A stretch of 64,000 bases of DNA from Janthinobacterium aquaticum (GCF_009208565.1 NZ_WFLK01000002.1:434001-498000), one strand, 5' to 3'; positions 14,106 to 24,968 are shown, counted from the first letter of the stretch. The notes: generated by a model from the sequence alone, not told the origin. Numbers and translations are program-made.

Positions 14106-16967
14106 ATGCATCAACGCACCAAGATTGCCGTAGCAGTGGCAATGGCTTTGAATTCGCTGACCGCTTTTGCTCAGACTCAAGCTGCAGCTGAAGCGCCACA
14201 ACGTGTTGAGGTTACCGGCTCGCGCATTCGCCAGGTTGATCTCGAGACCGCTCAGCCCATTCTGAAAATGACATCGCAGCAAATTCAGGCTAGCGGCCTG
14301 GTTACTGTAGGTGACGTGCTGAATCAGCTCACTTCGGCTGGTCCTCCAGCATTCAGCAAAGGTGCAACGCTGACGTCGAACCGCGAACAAGGCGGTCAGT
14401 ACATCGACATGCGTAACCTGGGTGCACAGCGCCTGCTGGTTCTGGTCAATGGCAAACGCTGGACGACTACCATTGCCGGTTATACCGACATGTCGACCAT
14501 TCCGACTTCGATGATCGATCGTATCGAGATTCTGAAGGACGGCGCCTCGGCGATCTATGGTTCCGACGCAATCGCCGGTGTGGTCAACATCATCCTGAAG
14601 CGTTCGCTGCAGGGCGGCAGTGTCAGCATCTATCGCGGCATTAACGAAAAAGGCGATGGCAAGAACTCCGATTACGATATTTCCTACGGTGGCGGCGACG
14701 ACAAGGCATCGCTGATGTTCAGTGTCTCGCACACCACTTCCGGTACGGTCTGGAGCAACAAGCGCGATATCACCTCGACCTCGAATGCCAATCACCCGAC
14801 CGCTGGCCTGGGCGTTGGTGAATGGGGCCGTATCCGTGACGTGCTTGCCAATGGCGGTCCTACCGGCATCAATCAGTACCTGAACCACACCGGTACCTGG
14901 CAAAGCCCGAACGGCGTCGGCGCCGATTCGCGCAATCCTGCCAACTACCATAATTACTTGGTGAACGGTGTCGCAGACGACAACGACCTGTATAACTCGA
15001 CGCAGCAGATGATGTTCCAGGCTCCGACCGAGCTGACGACCATCTTTACCAAAGGCGAGCTGCAACTGCCATGGGATCTGCGTTTCAAGAGCACGGCAAT
15101 GTTCTCCGAGCGTAGCTCGACCCGTCAGAATGCCGGCTATCCGCTGAACAGCCAGAACCAGGCGCGTTTCCCGGTCTACCTGGACAAGAACAGCTACTAC
15201 AACCCATACGGCAGTTCGGTCACCGGTGGCGCAGGCAAGGATATGTACTTCTACCGTCGCATGGTGGAAATGCCGCGTATTACCGATAGCAGAAACCAGA
15301 CTTTGCACGTTGACGCTGTGGTTGAAGGCGATTTCACCGTGCGCGGCCTGCCATGGGGCTGGTCTGCTGGCTACAATCACAGCCAGGTCACCGGCCAGTC
15401 CAACGGCACCGGTAACATCAACCTGGTTAACCTGAAGAAGGCAGTTGGTCCATCGTTCCTCAATGCCAGTGGCATCGTGCAGTGCGGTACCGCTGCTGCG
15501 CCGATCGCCCTGGGCGAGTGCGTACCGTTCAATATCCTGGGCGGCCCATCGGCAAGCACTCCTGAAATGCTGAAGTTTATCGGCAGCGACAGCCACGCCA
15601 TCTACGGCAGCACTGTCAACAGCGCTACCGCCGATATCAATGGTGAATTGTTCAGCCTGCCAGCAGGTAACGTCGGCTTTGCAGCCGGTCTTGAGCATCG
15701 CGAAGTGCGTGGTTACGACGTGCCGGATCAAATGACGGCCAACAGCCTGACGACCGACCTGTCGTACAACTCAACCTATGGCCGTTACACCGTTAAAGAA
15801 GCATACCTGGAAGCAAGTGTTCCACTGCTGAAAGACGTGCCATTCGCTAAGCACCTGTCGCTCGATCTGGCCAGCCGCTATTCCGACTACAGCAATTTTG
15901 GCAGCACCACCAACAGCAAAGTCAGTGTGATGTGGAAGCCAGTGAGCGATCTGCTGGCGCGCGCTACCTGGGCTCAAGGTTTCCGTGCTCCATCGTTGAA
16001 CGATACGTTCGGCGGCGGCTCGTCGACCTACGACACCTATCTGGACGTCTGCGATACCCAATACGGTTCGAAGAACGCCACCATCGTCGGCAATTGCGCC
16101 CGCGTGGTACCGGCTGGCTACCGTCAGAAAAATGCTGCTGGCAACGCGGTAATTGGTTCGTCGCAAAGCGCTGTGCCATTCAGCTCGGGCGCCGGTAACG
16201 ACAGCCTGACGCCGGAGACGGCTAAAACCAAGACAGTTGGTCTGGTATATAGCCCGTCGTTCGTGCCTGGCCTGACCGCTTCGCTGGACTGGTTCAATAT
16301 CACCGTCAACAACCGCATCACCGCAGTATCGACGGCTTACACTCTGAACCAGTGCTACCTGCAAGGCGTTGCAGAGTTCTGCAACAAGATCACCCGTGAC
16401 AGCACCGGTGCCATTACCAACCTGGTTCGTGGCAACACCAACCTGGGTGCACTGGAAACCGAAGGCGTTGACATCGGCCTGAACTATCGTCTGCCACGTA
16501 CGGCCTACGGTCAGTTCAACGTTCGCTCGGAATCGACCTGGCTGAAGACCTACCGTTCGAAGAGCACGGCAACGGCTGACTGGGCTGAGTACGCTGGCGA
16601 CTACGGCGTGAACCGTCTGAAATCGAACCTGTCGCTGGACTGGAGCCTGGGCAACTGGGCCTCGACCGTGACCTTGCGCTATGCAAGCGGCGTGAAGGAT
16701 GATTGCTATACCGCTGAACTGCAATGTTCGAATCCGGATGGCGAATCCGATGGCTACGGTGCTTACAACAAGCTCGGTTCGGTTACCTACACCGATCTGA
16801 ACGTAAGCTACTCGACCCCATGGAAAGGCAAGATCGCTGTTGGTGCCAACAACCTGTTCGACAAAGCTCCGCGTATCACGCTGAGCGGCGACTCGTCGGG
16901 CTCGAAAGTTGACCCTAACCTGCCGATCGACCGTTTCATCTACGTTCGCTACACGCAATCGTTTTAA
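14106..16967 (+). CDS. TonB-dependent outer-membrane receptor
   Basis: Protein of 953 residues: signal peptide ending near AFA (residue 22), a short extension with RVEVTGSRIR (TonB-box-like region), a plug domain (about 50-170, with LVLVNGKRW and IEILKDGASAIYGSDAIAGVVNIILK) and a large beta-barrel ending in the outer-membrane signature YVRYTQSF with terminal Phe. It imports an unknown ligand across the outer membrane with energy from TonB; the plug resembles the large receptors used for carbohydrates and peptides. Codon use is biased to CTG/CGT/GGT like the nearby ribosomal genes, suggesting high expression. It is monocistronic: a strong terminator follows. No transporter or sensor gene adjoins, so the substrate cannot be inferred. 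Confidence 0.93.
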   Translation: MHQRTKIAVAVAMALNSLTAFAQTQAAAEAPQRVEVTGSRIRQVDLETAQPILKMTSQQIQASGLVTVGDVLNQLTSAGPPAFSKGATLTSNREQGGQYIDMRNLGAQRLLVLVNGKRWTTTIAGYTDMSTIPTSMIDRIEILKDGASAIYGSDAIAGVVNIILKRSLQGGSVSIYRGINEKGDGKNSDYDISYGGGDDKASLMFSVSHTTSGTVWSNKRDITSTSNANHPTAGLGVGEWGRIRDVLANGGPTGINQYLNHTGTWQSPNGVGADSRNPANYHNYLVNGVADDNDLYNSTQQMMFQAPTELTTIFTKGELQLPWDLRFKSTAMFSERSSTRQNAGYPLNSQNQARFPVYLDKNSYYNPYGSSVTGGAGKDMYFYRRMVEMPRITDSRNQTLHVDAVVEGDFTVRGLPWGWSAGYNHSQVTGQSNGTGNINLVNLKKAVGPSFLNASGIVQCGTAAAPIALGECVPFNILGGPSASTPEMLKFIGSDSHAIYGSTVNSATADINGELFSLPAGNVGFAAGLEHREVRGYDVPDQMTANSLTTDLSYNSTYGRYTVKEAYLEASVPLLKDVPFAKHLSLDLASRYSDYSNFGSTTNSKVSVMWKPVSDLLARATWAQGFRAPSLNDTFGGGSSTYDTYLDVCDTQYGSKNATIVGNCARVVPAGYRQKNAAGNAVIGSSQSAVPFSSGAGNDSLTPETAKTKTVGLVYSPSFVPGLTASLDWFNITVNNRITAVSTAYTLNQCYLQGVAEFCNKITRDSTGAITNLVRGNTNLGALETEGVDIGLNYRLPRTAYGQFNVRSESTWLKTYRSKSTATADWAEYAGDYGVNRLKSNLSLDWSLGNWASTVTLRYASGVKDDCYTAELQCSNPDGESDGYGAYNKLGSVTYTDLNVSYSTPWKGKIAVGANNLFDKAPRITLSGDSSGSKVDPNLPIDRFIYVRYTQSF

Positions 16968-17009
16968 TTGATCTGCTTCCTCCCTGAGGGGAGGTCAGAG
17001 CGTAATACG

Positions 17010-17038
17010 GCCCGCCAGGTTCGCCTGGCGGGCTTTTT
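17010..17038 (+). terminator. intrinsic terminator after TonB receptor
   Basis: Perfect 10-bp stem GCCCGCCAGG / CCTGGCGGGC (17010-17019 and 17024-17033) with a stable TTCG tetraloop, followed by five T residues. It isolates the receptor gene from the rpsB operon. Confidence 0.93.
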
Positions 17039-17069
17039 GTTTCTGCGCGTGCCGCAAATGTGCTGCTGC

Positions 17070-17098
17070 TTGATGTTGTTGTCAATCTAGTGTAAAAT
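17070..17098 (+). promoter_or_regulatory. sigma-70 promoter of rpsB operon
   Basis: TTGATG at 17070-17075 and TAAAAT at 17093-17098, separated by 17 bases. It would start transcription near 17105 and give a leader of about 140 nt before rpsB. Such leaders in other bacteria mediate S2 feedback; that role here is inference. Confidence 0.6.
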
Positions 17099-17245
17099 CC
17101 CGGGTTGCTTGAATTCTCATTTGAGCAGTGTTTAAAAACAGCCTGCAGCTGGGCTGAAATTTATTTATATAAACAAGCGAATCCGGTCGACAAGGGTGCC
17201 TGTATGGTGACTGATCGGATTCCAGACCCAACCCTGGAGTTAATA

Positions 17246-17998
17246 ATGTCCGTAACAATGCGCGAAATGCTGGAAGCCGGTGTCCACTTTGGTCACCAAA
17301 CCCGTTTTTGGAATCCAAAAATGGCACCGTTCATCTTCGGCCATCGCAACAAGATCCACATCATCAACCTGGAAAAAACCATGGCGATGTACCAGGACGC
17401 AATGAAGCACGTGCGTCAACTGGCTGCAAACCGTGGCACCATCCTGATGGTTGGTACCAAGCGTCAAGCTCGCGAAATCATCGCTGCTGAAGCACAACGC
17501 GCTGGCGTGCCTTTCGTTGATCAACGCTGGTTGGGCGGCATGCTGACCAACTTCAAGACGATCAAAACGTCGATCAAGCGTCTGAAAGACATGGAAACCA
17601 TGGTTGAAGATGGTTCGATCGAAAAGCTGTCGAAAAAAGAAGCGCTGATGTTCTCGCGTGAAATGATCAAGCTGCAAAAATCGATCGGCGGCATCAAGGA
17701 CATGGGCGGCGTTCCTGACGCAATCTTCGTCGTTGACGTTGGCTACCACAAAGGTGCGATCACCGAAGCTGCAAAACTGGGCATCCCGGTCATCGGCGTG
17801 GTCGATACCAACCACTCGCCAGAAGGCGTGAACTTTGTTATCCCAGGTAACGATGACTCCTCGAAAGCCATCACCCTGTACGCTCGCGGTGTTGCTGATG
17901 CAATCATCGAAGGTCGTGCAGCAGCTGGCAACGAAGTTGTTGAAATGGTTAAAGCAGCAGCTGGCGACGAATTCGTCGAAGTTAACGAACAGGCTTAA
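17246..17998 (+). CDS. rpsB: 30S ribosomal protein S2
   Basis: Structural protein of the small ribosomal subunit. The ATG at 17246 (preceded by CTGGAGTT) gives 250 residues beginning [26 protein letters not shown], the canonical N-terminus. The same frame is open for 47 more codons upstream, but that is leader sequence. Internal hallmarks include [16 protein letters not shown] and [20 protein letters not shown]. It heads the rpsB-tsf-pyrH-frr cluster; a hairpin with a T run lies between rpsB and tsf. Confidence 0.98.
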   Translation: MSVTMREMLEAGVHFGHQTRFWNPKMAPFIFGHRNKIHIINLEKTMAMYQDAMKHVRQLAANRGTILMVGTKRQAREIIAAEAQRAGVPFVDQRWLGGMLTNFKTIKTSIKRLKDMETMVEDGSIEKLSKKEALMFSREMIKLQKSIGGIKDMGGVPDAIFVVDVGYHKGAITEAAKLGIPVIGVVDTNHSPEGVNFVIPGNDDSSKAITLYARGVADAIIEGRAAAGNEVVEMVKAAAGDEFVEVNEQA

Positions 17999-18053
17999 TG
18001 GCCAGGCTGTCGAAAGGCAGCTGTTTGTAGCACAGTAGCACGCAGAAGGACTC

Positions 18054-18086
18054 AAAAAGGGGTGGCAGCAGCTCCCCCTTTTTTTT
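18054..18086 (+). terminator. hairpin/attenuator between rpsB and tsf
   Basis: AAAAAGGGG (18054-18062) pairs with CCCCTTTTT (18075-18083), followed by more T residues. It probably causes partial termination, lowering tsf relative to rpsB as in other bacteria (inference). Confidence 0.7.
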
Positions 18087-18163
18087 AACAAAAATTCGAC
18101 AGGCATGCTGGCGGGGCACAAGCCCGAACCGCAGCTGTCGACTCACCGAATCAGGAGAAACAC

Positions 18164-19075
18164 ATGGCAGCGATTACAGCAGCGATGGTAGGCGAACTGC
18201 GCGGCAAGACCGACGCACCAATGATGGAATGCAAAAAAGCACTGACCGAAGCCGAAGGCGACATGGCTCGTGCGGAGGAGATCCTGCGCGTCAAGCTGGG
18301 CGGCAAGGCATCGAAAGCATCGGCACGCATCACCGCCGAAGGCGTGGTGGCAACCTACATCGCCAACGGCGTGGGCGCACTGGTTGAAGTGAACTCGGAA
18401 ACCGACTTCGTTGCGAAAAACGACGACTTCCTGGCGCTGGCCAATAACGCCGCTCGCCTGGTCGCTGAGCACAACCCGGCCGACGTGGCTGCCCTGCTGG
18501 CCCTGCCAATCGACGGCAAGACCCTGGACGAAGTGCGCGCTGCCCTGATCGGCAAAATCGGCGAAAACATGACTATCCGCCGCTTCCAGCGTTTTGAAAC
18601 GACCGCCAAGCTGGCATCGTACCTGCACGGCTCGCGCATCGGCGTGATCGTCGAATTCGACGGCGCCGACGAGCAAGTAGGCAAAGACGTGGCGATGCAC
18701 ATCGCTGCGATGAAGCCGGTATCGCTGTCGTCCGACGAAGTGCCGGCCGAGCTGATCGAAAAAGAGCGTTCGGTTGCAAAACTGAAAGCGGAAGAAGATG
18801 CAGCCAAAGCTGCTGCCGAAGGCAAGCCAGCGCAATCGCCAGAAATCCTGGCCAAGCGCCTGGAAGGTTCGGTACAGAAGTTCCTGAAAGAAGTATCGCT
18901 GCTGAACCAGGCTTTCGTGAAAAACGACAAGCTGTCGGTTGAGCAAATGCTGAAAGCTGCCAACACCAGCGTCAAAGGTTTCGCCATGTACGTGGTCGGC
19001 GAAGGCATTGAGAAGAAGCAAGACGACTTCGCAGCTGAAGTTGCTGCACAAATGGCTGCCTCCCAGGGAGCGTAA
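18164..19075 (+). CDS. tsf: translation elongation factor Ts
   Basis: Guanine nucleotide exchange factor for EF-Tu. The 303-residue length is normal. The N-terminal UBA-like domain with [19 protein letters not shown] and the core motif [15 protein letters not shown] are present. ATG 18164 follows a CAGGAG ribosome-binding site. It lies 165 bases after rpsB and is closed by a terminator before pyrH. Confidence 0.98.
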   Translation: MAAITAAMVGELRGKTDAPMMECKKALTEAEGDMARAEEILRVKLGGKASKASARITAEGVVATYIANGVGALVEVNSETDFVAKNDDFLALANNAARLVAEHNPADVAALLALPIDGKTLDEVRAALIGKIGENMTIRRFQRFETTAKLASYLHGSRIGVIVEFDGADEQVGKDVAMHIAAMKPVSLSSDEVPAELIEKERSVAKLKAEEDAAKAAAEGKPAQSPEILAKRLEGSVQKFLKEVSLLNQAFVKNDKLSVEQMLKAANTSVKGFAMYVVGEGIEKKQDDFAAEVAAQMAASQGA

Positions 19076-19081
19076 GTAAAG

Positions 19082-19104
19082 CGGGCCGAGAGGCCCGTTT
19101 TTTT
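19082..19104 (+). terminator. intrinsic terminator after tsf
   Basis: CGGGCC (19082-19087) and GGCCCG (19092-19097) form a six-base stem with a GAGA loop, followed by a run of seven T residues. Confidence 0.85.
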
Positions 19105-19223
19105 GGCCCGCCCGCGTCGATGCACGCCGGGTGGCGACATGGGCAGTTGCGCGCACCTATCCGGCGCTGCCTGACACTGCGCCATGTCATACTCGAATAA
19201 CCTCATTTATGGAGCCCCAGCTC

Positions 19224-19940
19224 ATGTCAAAACCAGCCTACAAGCGCGTCCTCCTCAAGTTGTCCGGCGAAGCCCTGATGGGTGATGATCCCTACGGCAT
19301 CAATCGCGCCACCATCGAGCGCATGGTTGCCGATGTGGCCGAGGTGGCAAAGTTGGGTGTGGAACTGGCAATCGTGATTGGCGGCGGCAATATCTTCCGT
19401 GGCGTCGCGCCCGGTGCGCAAGGCATGGACCGCGCCACTGCCGACTACATGGGCATGCTGGCCACCGTGATGAATGCGCTGGCCCTGGCCGACGCCATGC
19501 GCCATGTCGGCATTACCGCGCGCGTCATGTCGGCGATCGGCATCGAGCAGGTCGTCGAGCCTTACGTGCGCCCGAAAGCACTGCAGTACCTGGAAGAGGG
19601 CAAGGTCGTGGTGTTTGCTGCCGGTACCGGCAACCCGTTCTTTACCACCGATACCGCCGCTGCATTGCGCGGTTCCGAGATCAGCGCCGAGATCGTGCTC
19701 AAGGCCACCAAGGTCGATGGCATCTACACGGCCGATCCGAAGAAAGATCCGAACGCCACGCTGTTCCACACCATCTCGTTTGATGATGCCATCTCCAAGC
19801 ATCTGCAAGTGATGGATGCCACCGCCTTTGCGCTGTGCCGCGACCAGAAACTGCCGATCAAGGTGTTCTCGATCACCAAGCCCGGCGCGCTCAAGCGCGT
19901 CATCATGGGTGAAGACGAAGGCACGCTCGTTCACGTGTAA
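19224..19940 (+). CDS. pyrH: uridylate kinase (UMP kinase)
   Basis: Phosphorylates UMP to UDP in pyrimidine nucleotide synthesis; hexameric and regulated by GTP and UTP in the family. The ATG at 19224 gives 238 residues starting [20 protein letters not shown], the expected N-terminus; the frame is open another 31 codons upstream without family similarity. [10 protein letters not shown] and the C-terminal [14 protein letters not shown] are conserved. It sits in the usual tsf-pyrH-frr order. Confidence 0.97.
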   Translation: MSKPAYKRVLLKLSGEALMGDDPYGINRATIERMVADVAEVAKLGVELAIVIGGGNIFRGVAPGAQGMDRATADYMGMLATVMNALALADAMRHVGITARVMSAIGIEQVVEPYVRPKALQYLEEGKVVVFAAGTGNPFFTTDTAAALRGSEISAEIVLKATKVDGIYTADPKKDPNATLFHTISFDDAISKHLQVMDATAFALCRDQKLPIKVFSITKPGALKRVIMGEDEGTLVHV

Positions 19941-19947
19941 AAGTTGC

Positions 19948-20048
19948 GGAGTGTCGAGAAACCGTCCATGGCTGCGTTGCAGCGCCTCGCCGTACACTGC
20001 GTACTGTCTTCGGCGCTGCGCCTTGCCCTGAACGGTTTTCGACACTCC
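19948..20048. repeat. 101-base nested inverted repeat between pyrH and frr
   Basis: The outer arms GGAGTGTCGAGAAACCGT (19948-19965) and ACGGTTTTCGACACTCC (20032-20048) are inverted copies apart from one bulged base. Inside, CAGCGCC...GTAC and GTAC...GGCGCTG form a second hairpin around 19980-20018. The nested structure resembles dispersed palindromic repeats of Betaproteobacteria and may also influence readthrough into frr. Confidence 0.75.
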
Positions 20049-20162
20049 CGGCAGCGCGTGTAAAATACGGCGCCACTTCAAGCTTTATTATTAATAACGA
20101 CGCTAGTCAAAGCCGACACGTAGCAGGTTTTGGTAGCCGTCACTGGAAAATAGGAGGGCAGC

Positions 20163-20723
20163 ATGTCCTTAGCTGATGTAAAGAAAAACGCCCAGGAACG
20201 CATGGTCAAGTCGCTTGAAACGCTCAAGGCCGATCTGGCCAAAGTGCGTACCGGCCGCGCCCATACGGGTATCCTGGATCACGTGATGGTTGAGTATTAT
20301 GGCTCGCCAACGGCATTGAGCCAGGTCGCCAACGTGACACTGGTCGATGCACGTACCATCGGCGTACAGCCATTTGAAAAGAAGATGGCGACCACCATCG
20401 AGAAGGCCATCCGTGACGCCGACCTGGGTTTGAATCCGTCGGCCCAGGGCGACATGATCCGCGTGCCGACCCCCGCATTGACCGAAGAGCGCCGCAAGGA
20501 GATGGTCAAGCTGGTCAAGAGCGAAGCGGAAGACGCGAAAATTGCCGTGCGCAATATCCGCCGCGACGCCAACGAATCGCTGAAAAAACTGGTGAAAGAG
20601 AAAGCCTGCTCCGAAGATGACGAGCGTCGCTCGTCCGAGGAAGTGCAGAAACTGACCGACAAGTTTATTGCCGACATCGACAAAATGGTCGTCGACAAGG
20701 AAAAAGAAGTACTGACGGTCTAG
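20163..20723 (+). CDS. frr: ribosome recycling factor
   Basis: Splits post-termination ribosomes together with EF-G. The 186-residue length is typical. Conserved segments include [27 protein letters not shown] and the C-terminal [26 protein letters not shown] 20163 is preceded by AGGAGGG. It lies in the standard place between pyrH and uppS. Confidence 0.98.
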   Translation: MSLADVKKNAQERMVKSLETLKADLAKVRTGRAHTGILDHVMVEYYGSPTALSQVANVTLVDARTIGVQPFEKKMATTIEKAIRDADLGLNPSAQGDMIRVPTPALTEERRKEMVKLVKSEAEDAKIAVRNIRRDANESLKKLVKEKACSEDDERRSSEEVQKLTDKFIADIDKMVVDKEKEVLTV

Positions 20724-20821
20724 TTTTTTGCGACCCAAGCACTGCCCGGGACGGCTGGTCTATCCCGGGCAGTGCTATTTGGCGCATAATAGCAATCCTT
20801 TTATATGGTATTAATGTTTTC

Positions 20822-21580
20822 ATGATCTATTCGAGTTCGACAACGGCGGTGCCTGAAGTAGGCTGCGTGCCGCAGCATGTGGCCATTATTATGGATGGCA
20901 ATGGACGCTGGGCAACCAAGCGCTTCCTGCCACGCGTGGCGGGCCACGCCAAGGGCGCTGATGCCGTCAGCAAAATCGTCGAGGCTTGTCTTGATCGTGG
21001 CGTGCAATACCTGACGTTGTTTGCCTTCAGTTCTGAAAACTGGCGCCGTCCCGAAGAAGAAGTATCGATGCTGATGCGCCTGTTTGTCGCCATGCTCGAG
21101 CGTGAAGTGGCGCGCATGCACGCCAATGATATCCGCCTCAAGGTCGTGGGCGACCTGTCGCGTTTCAATGCGCAGTTGCAGGAGATGATCGCCAATGCCG
21201 AGCGCAAGACCGCCGGCAACTCGCGCCTGACGGTGACCATTTGCGCCAACTACGGCGGCCGCTGGGACATCATGCAGGCCGTCAACAAAATGACCGCTGC
21301 CAACCCTGATGTTGCTGCTCATGGCTATACCGAAGAAGATCTGGCGCCGCATCTGGCCATGGCCTACGCGCCCGAGCCTGACCTGTTTATCCGCACCGGC
21401 GGAGAGCAGCGCATTTCCAATTTCCTGTTGTGGCAGCTGGCTTATGCCGAGCTGTATTTTACCGATGCATATTGGCCCGACTTCAATGTCGACAGCCTCG
21501 ACGCGGCGATCGCGTCTTACCAGCAGCGCGAACGGCGCTTTGGCCGTACCAGCGCGCAATTAACTGAGAAGACAAACTGA
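20822..21580 (+). CDS. uppS: undecaprenyl diphosphate synthase
   Basis: Cis-prenyltransferase that elongates farnesyl diphosphate to the C55 lipid carrier for peptidoglycan and LPS O-antigen. The 252 residues contain the catalytic P-loop-like segment [13 protein letters not shown] (catalytic Asp25), [11 protein letters not shown] and the C-terminal [23 protein letters not shown]. Its stop overlaps the cdsA start (TGATG), indicating coupled translation in the envelope-precursor operon. Confidence 0.97.
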   Translation: MIYSSSTTAVPEVGCVPQHVAIIMDGNGRWATKRFLPRVAGHAKGADAVSKIVEACLDRGVQYLTLFAFSSENWRRPEEEVSMLMRLFVAMLEREVARMHANDIRLKVVGDLSRFNAQLQEMIANAERKTAGNSRLTVTICANYGGRWDIMQAVNKMTAANPDVAAHGYTEEDLAPHLAMAYAPEPDLFIRTGGEQRISNFLLWQLAYAELYFTDAYWPDFNVDSLDAAIASYQQRERRFGRTSAQLTEKTN

Positions 21581-22413
21581 TGCTGAAAACACGGATTATC
21601 ACCGCCCTGGTCCTGCTGGCGGTCTTGCTGCCGGTTCTGTATCTTAACTATTTTCCTGCTTTTGCCGTGATCGTCACGCTGTTTTTCGGCGCTGCCGTGT
21701 GGGAAAGCTTTCGTTTGTTCAAAAATCGCCAGTCGCTGCTGATCGCCGGCGCCTGGACCGCCGCGTTTGCCTATGCCTTCTTCTTCGGCAATGGCCTGTC
21801 GCAACTCAATTTCTGGTTTGCCCTGTGCGTGGCGATCTGGCTGATCCGTTTCGTGCCGTCGCTGGCCACCGGTTTGCCGCCGCTCGATGGCCTGGGCAAT
21901 ACCTTGCTCAGTCTGGTTTATTCGGTGACTATCGTCGGCTGCTTCGTGGCCATTATTGCGCTGTTCATGCACAGCCCCTTGTATCTGCTGTCGGTGATGG
22001 CGCTGGTGTGGATTGCCGATATCGGCGCCTATTTCTCCGGCAAGGCCTTCGGCAAGCGCAAGCTTGCGCCCAGCATTTCGCCGGGCAAGTCGTGGGAAGG
22101 CGCGATCGGCGGCGGTATTGCCGTGCTGGCCATTGCCGCCATCACCATTTTCGCCGCACCGGCTGCGCCATGGCTGCAAGACACCTTTGCCGTGCAGCTG
22201 CAGCTGCGCCGCGGCTGGCCGATGACCTTGCTGGTGCTGCTGGTGCTGGTGGCGGCAAGCATTGTCGGCGACCTGTTTGAATCCCAACTCAAGCGCCGCG
22301 CCGGCATCAAGGACAGCAGCAATCTGCTGCCTGGCCACGGCGGCGTACTGGACCGCATCGACGCGCTGATTCCGGTCCTGCCATTTGCCGCCCTGATCGG
22401 CGCCTGGCTTTAA
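21580..22413 (+). CDS. cdsA: phosphatidate cytidylyltransferase
   Basis: Integral membrane enzyme that makes CDP-diacylglycerol, the precursor of all phospholipids. The 277 residues contain about eight hydrophobic segments. The C-terminal family signature is seen in SIVGDLFESQLKRRAGIKDSSNLLPGHGGVLDRIDAL. The start overlaps the uppS stop by one base and dxr follows after 12 bases. Confidence 0.96.
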   Translation: MLKTRIITALVLLAVLLPVLYLNYFPAFAVIVTLFFGAAVWESFRLFKNRQSLLIAGAWTAAFAYAFFFGNGLSQLNFWFALCVAIWLIRFVPSLATGLPPLDGLGNTLLSLVYSVTIVGCFVAIIALFMHSPLYLLSVMALVWIADIGAYFSGKAFGKRKLAPSISPGKSWEGAIGGGIAVLAIAAITIFAAPAAPWLQDTFAVQLQLRRGWPMTLLVLLVLVAASIVGDLFESQLKRRAGIKDSSNLLPGHGGVLDRIDALIPVLPFAALIGAWL

Positions 22414-22425
22414 GGAATATTTTTA

Positions 22426-23610
22426 ATGCAATACATTACGATACTTGGAGCGACCGGCTCGATCGGCGTCTCCACGCTGGACGTGCTCGCCCGTCATCCT
22501 GAGCAATACAGCGTCTATGCGCTTTCTGCACACAGCAAGGTGGCCGAGCTGGCCGCGCAATGCCTGCAGTTCCGGCCCCAGCGCGCCGTGGTTGGCACGG
22601 CCGCGGCGGCGCAGGAATTGACCCGTTTGCTGCGCGGCCACGGCCTTGCCATCGAAGTGGGCTATGGCGTGCAGGCCTTGTGCGATATTGCCAGCGCACC
22701 GCAGGTAACGGGCGTGATGGCCGCCATCGTCGGCGCGGCCGGCCTGGCGCCAACGCTCGCTGCGGCGCGGGCCGGCAAGAAAGTGCTGCTGGCCAACAAG
22801 GAAGCGCTGGTGATGTCGGGCCAGCTGTTCATGGACGCGGTGCAGGAAAACCATGCCGTGCTGCTGCCGATCGACAGCGAACACAATGCGATTTTCCAGT
22901 GCCTGCCGCATGACTTCGCGCGTACGCCGGCCGCCAGCGGCGTGGCAAAGATTGTGCTGACCGCCTCCGGCGGCCCGTTTCTCAAGCGCGCGGTCGAGTC
23001 GCTGGGCAACGTGACGCCTGACGAAGCGTGCAAGCATCCGAAGTGGGTGATGGGGCGCAAGATTTCGGTCGACTCGGCCACCATGATGAACAAGGGCCTG
23101 GAAGTAATCGAAGCGCACTGGCTGTTCGGCGCGCCGGCCGACCAGATCGAGGTGCTGATTCATCCGCAAAGCGTGATTCATTCGATGGTCTCGTACGTGG
23201 ACGGCTCGGTGCTGGCCCAGCTGGGCAACCCCGATATGCGCACACCGATTGCCAACGCGCTGGCCTGGCCGCAACGCATCGATTCGGGCGTGGCCCAGCT
23301 CGACCTGGCGCAAGTGGCGACCCTGCAGTTCGAGCGCGCCGATTTCACGCGTTTCCCTTGCCTGGCGCTGGCGTTCGATGCGCTGCGCGCCGGCGGCACT
23401 GCACCGGCGCTGCTCAATGCCGCCAATGAAGTAGCGGTGCAGGCCTTCCTCGACCTGCGCATCGGCTTTCGCCAGATCGAACAGGTAGTGGCGCATGTGC
23501 TGGCCAGCGTGGCCAACGGCGCGGCCAGCAGCATCGAAGCGGTGCTTGAACAGGATCGCCTGGCGCGCGCTGCTGCGCAGGCCTATATCGGCGACAGGCT
23601 GGCGGCATGA
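22426..23610 (+). CDS. dxr: 1-deoxy-D-xylulose 5-phosphate reductoisomerase
   Basis: Second step of the MEP isoprenoid pathway, converting DXP to MEP with NADPH. The 394-residue protein starts with the NADPH-binding [13 protein letters not shown] and carries [29 protein letters not shown] and [22 protein letters not shown], which supply the metal and substrate ligands. AAGGA precedes ATG 22426. The stop overlaps rseP by four bases. Together with uppS it supplies the lipid carrier used in the surrounding envelope genes. Confidence 0.98.
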   Translation: MQYITILGATGSIGVSTLDVLARHPEQYSVYALSAHSKVAELAAQCLQFRPQRAVVGTAAAAQELTRLLRGHGLAIEVGYGVQALCDIASAPQVTGVMAAIVGAAGLAPTLAAARAGKKVLLANKEALVMSGQLFMDAVQENHAVLLPIDSEHNAIFQCLPHDFARTPAASGVAKIVLTASGGPFLKRAVESLGNVTPDEACKHPKWVMGRKISVDSATMMNKGLEVIEAHWLFGAPADQIEVLIHPQSVIHSMVSYVDGSVLAQLGNPDMRTPIANALAWPQRIDSGVAQLDLAQVATLQFERADFTRFPCLALAFDALRAGGTAPALLNAANEVAVQAFLDLRIGFRQIEQVVAHVLASVANGAASSIEAVLEQDRLARAAAQAYIGDRLAA

Positions 23611-24968
23611 CGCTCATCACTACGCTGCTGGCCTTTATCGTGGCGCTCGGCTCGCTCGTCACGCTGCACGAACTCGGCCACTACCTGGTGGCGCGCTGGT
23701 GCGGCGTGAAGGTGCTGCGCTTTTCGGTCGGCATGGGCAAAGTGGTCTGGTCGCGCCGTTTCGGCCGCGACCAGACCGAGTGGGCCATTTCCGCGCTGCC
23801 ATTGGGCGGCTACGTGAAAATGCTCGACAGCCGCGACCAGGACGTCGGCGCGCTGTCGGCAGAAGAACTCAAACGTGAATTCACGCGCCAGAGCGTCTGG
23901 CGCCGGATTGCCATCGTAGCGGCCGGTCCGCTGGCCAACTTCATCGTGGCCATTGCGATCTATGCCGGGCTGTTCATGCACGGTATCGAAGAGCCGTCCA
24001 GCAGGCTGGGACCGGTGGCCGAGCAAAGCACGGCGTATCTGGCCGGCCTGCGCAGTGGCGACAAGGTCGAAGCCGTCAACGGCCACGCCGTGGCCAGCTG
24101 GAATGAGTTTCGCTGGGAGCTGATGCAGGCGGCGCTCGACAAGCAGCCGGCGCAGATCGACGTGCAGCGCCCCGAGCGCGGCCTGCAGCAGGCCGATTTC
24201 TCCGCGCACAGTCTTTCCGAACTCAATCTGGAAGGCGATATTATGGGCAAGCTGGGCCTGGCGCTGGCGCGGCCCAAGCCCGTGCTGGGCAAGATCATGC
24301 CCGGTGGCGCTGCCGAGCGCGACGGCCTGCGCACGGGTGACCTGATCGTGGCCATCAACGAGCATTCCATGCATGACGGCATTGCCGTGATTGAAACGCT
24401 GATGGCCTCGCCGGGCAAGACGCTGCAGGTGCTGGTGCGCCGCGATGGCCAGGACATCACGATTCCCGTCACCCCCGATGCCGAAGCAGGCAAGGGCGCC
24501 CAGGGAGCTGTAACAGTTGGTAAGATCAAGGCCGAAATTGCTTTGGCGCCAGATATGATCGTTGTGGCGTCCGGCCCGTTTGCGGCCGTCGGCAAGGCCG
24601 CCGGCAAGGTCTGGGACACCAGCGTGATGAGCGTGAAAATGCTGGGCAAGATGATTGCCGGCCAGGTTTCGCTCAAGAATGTGACGGGGCCGATCACCAT
24701 CGCCGATTACGCCGGGCAGACCGCGCGCGTTGGCCTGATCAGCTATCTGAGCTTTATCGCCTTTATCAGCATCAGTCTCGGCGTGATGAATTTGCTACCC
24801 ATTCCTGTTCTGGACGGCGGGCATTTGCTGTATTATTCGCTGGAAGTTTTGACCGGACGCCCTGTGCCGGAGCGCGTCGGCGAGATTGCCCAGCGCCTGG
24901 GGATCGGTCTGTTGCTGACCCTGATGGTGGTTGCCGTCTTTAATGACGTGTCAAGATTGCTCAATTGA
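23607..24968 (+). CDS. rseP: site-2 intramembrane zinc protease RseP
   Basis: Inner-membrane metalloprotease that cleaves anti-sigma factor RseA and signal-peptide remnants. The 453 residues show the HELGHYL zinc motif in the first membrane segment (His21, Glu22, His25), two PDZ domains in the middle, and the [15 protein letters not shown] motif (third zinc ligand, about residue 405) in a C-terminal membrane region. It overlaps dxr by four bases. The neighbour bamA links it to outer-membrane stress control. Confidence 0.96.
   Translation: MTLITTLLAFIVALGSLVTLHELGHYLVARWCGVKVLRFSVGMGKVVWSRRFGRDQTEWAISALPLGGYVKMLDSRDQDVGALSAEELKREFTRQSVWRRIAIVAAGPLANFIVAIAIYAGLFMHGIEEPSSRLGPVAEQSTAYLAGLRSGDKVEAVNGHAVASWNEFRWELMQAALDKQPAQIDVQRPERGLQQADFSAHSLSELNLEGDIMGKLGLALARPKPVLGKIMPGGAAERDGLRTGDLIVAINEHSMHDGIAVIETLMASPGKTLQVLVRRDGQDITIPVTPDAEAGKGAQGAVTVGKIKAEIALAPDMIVVASGPFAAVGKAAGKVWDTSVMSVKMLGKMIAGQVSLKNVTGPITIADYAGQTARVGLISYLSFIAFISISLGVMNLLPIPVLDGGHLLYYSLEVLTGRPVPERVGEIAQRLGIGLLLTLMVVAVFNDVSRLLN

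Noticed and set aside
14052-15731. Long minus-strand open frame opposite the TonB receptor gene
   Set aside because: Low-complexity translation, no ribosome-binding site; the receptor on the other strand is certain.
17099-17245. rpsB leader considered as a defined S2-binding regulatory RNA
   Set aside because: The length is suitable, but I could not identify the conserved fold by eye; only the promoter is reported.
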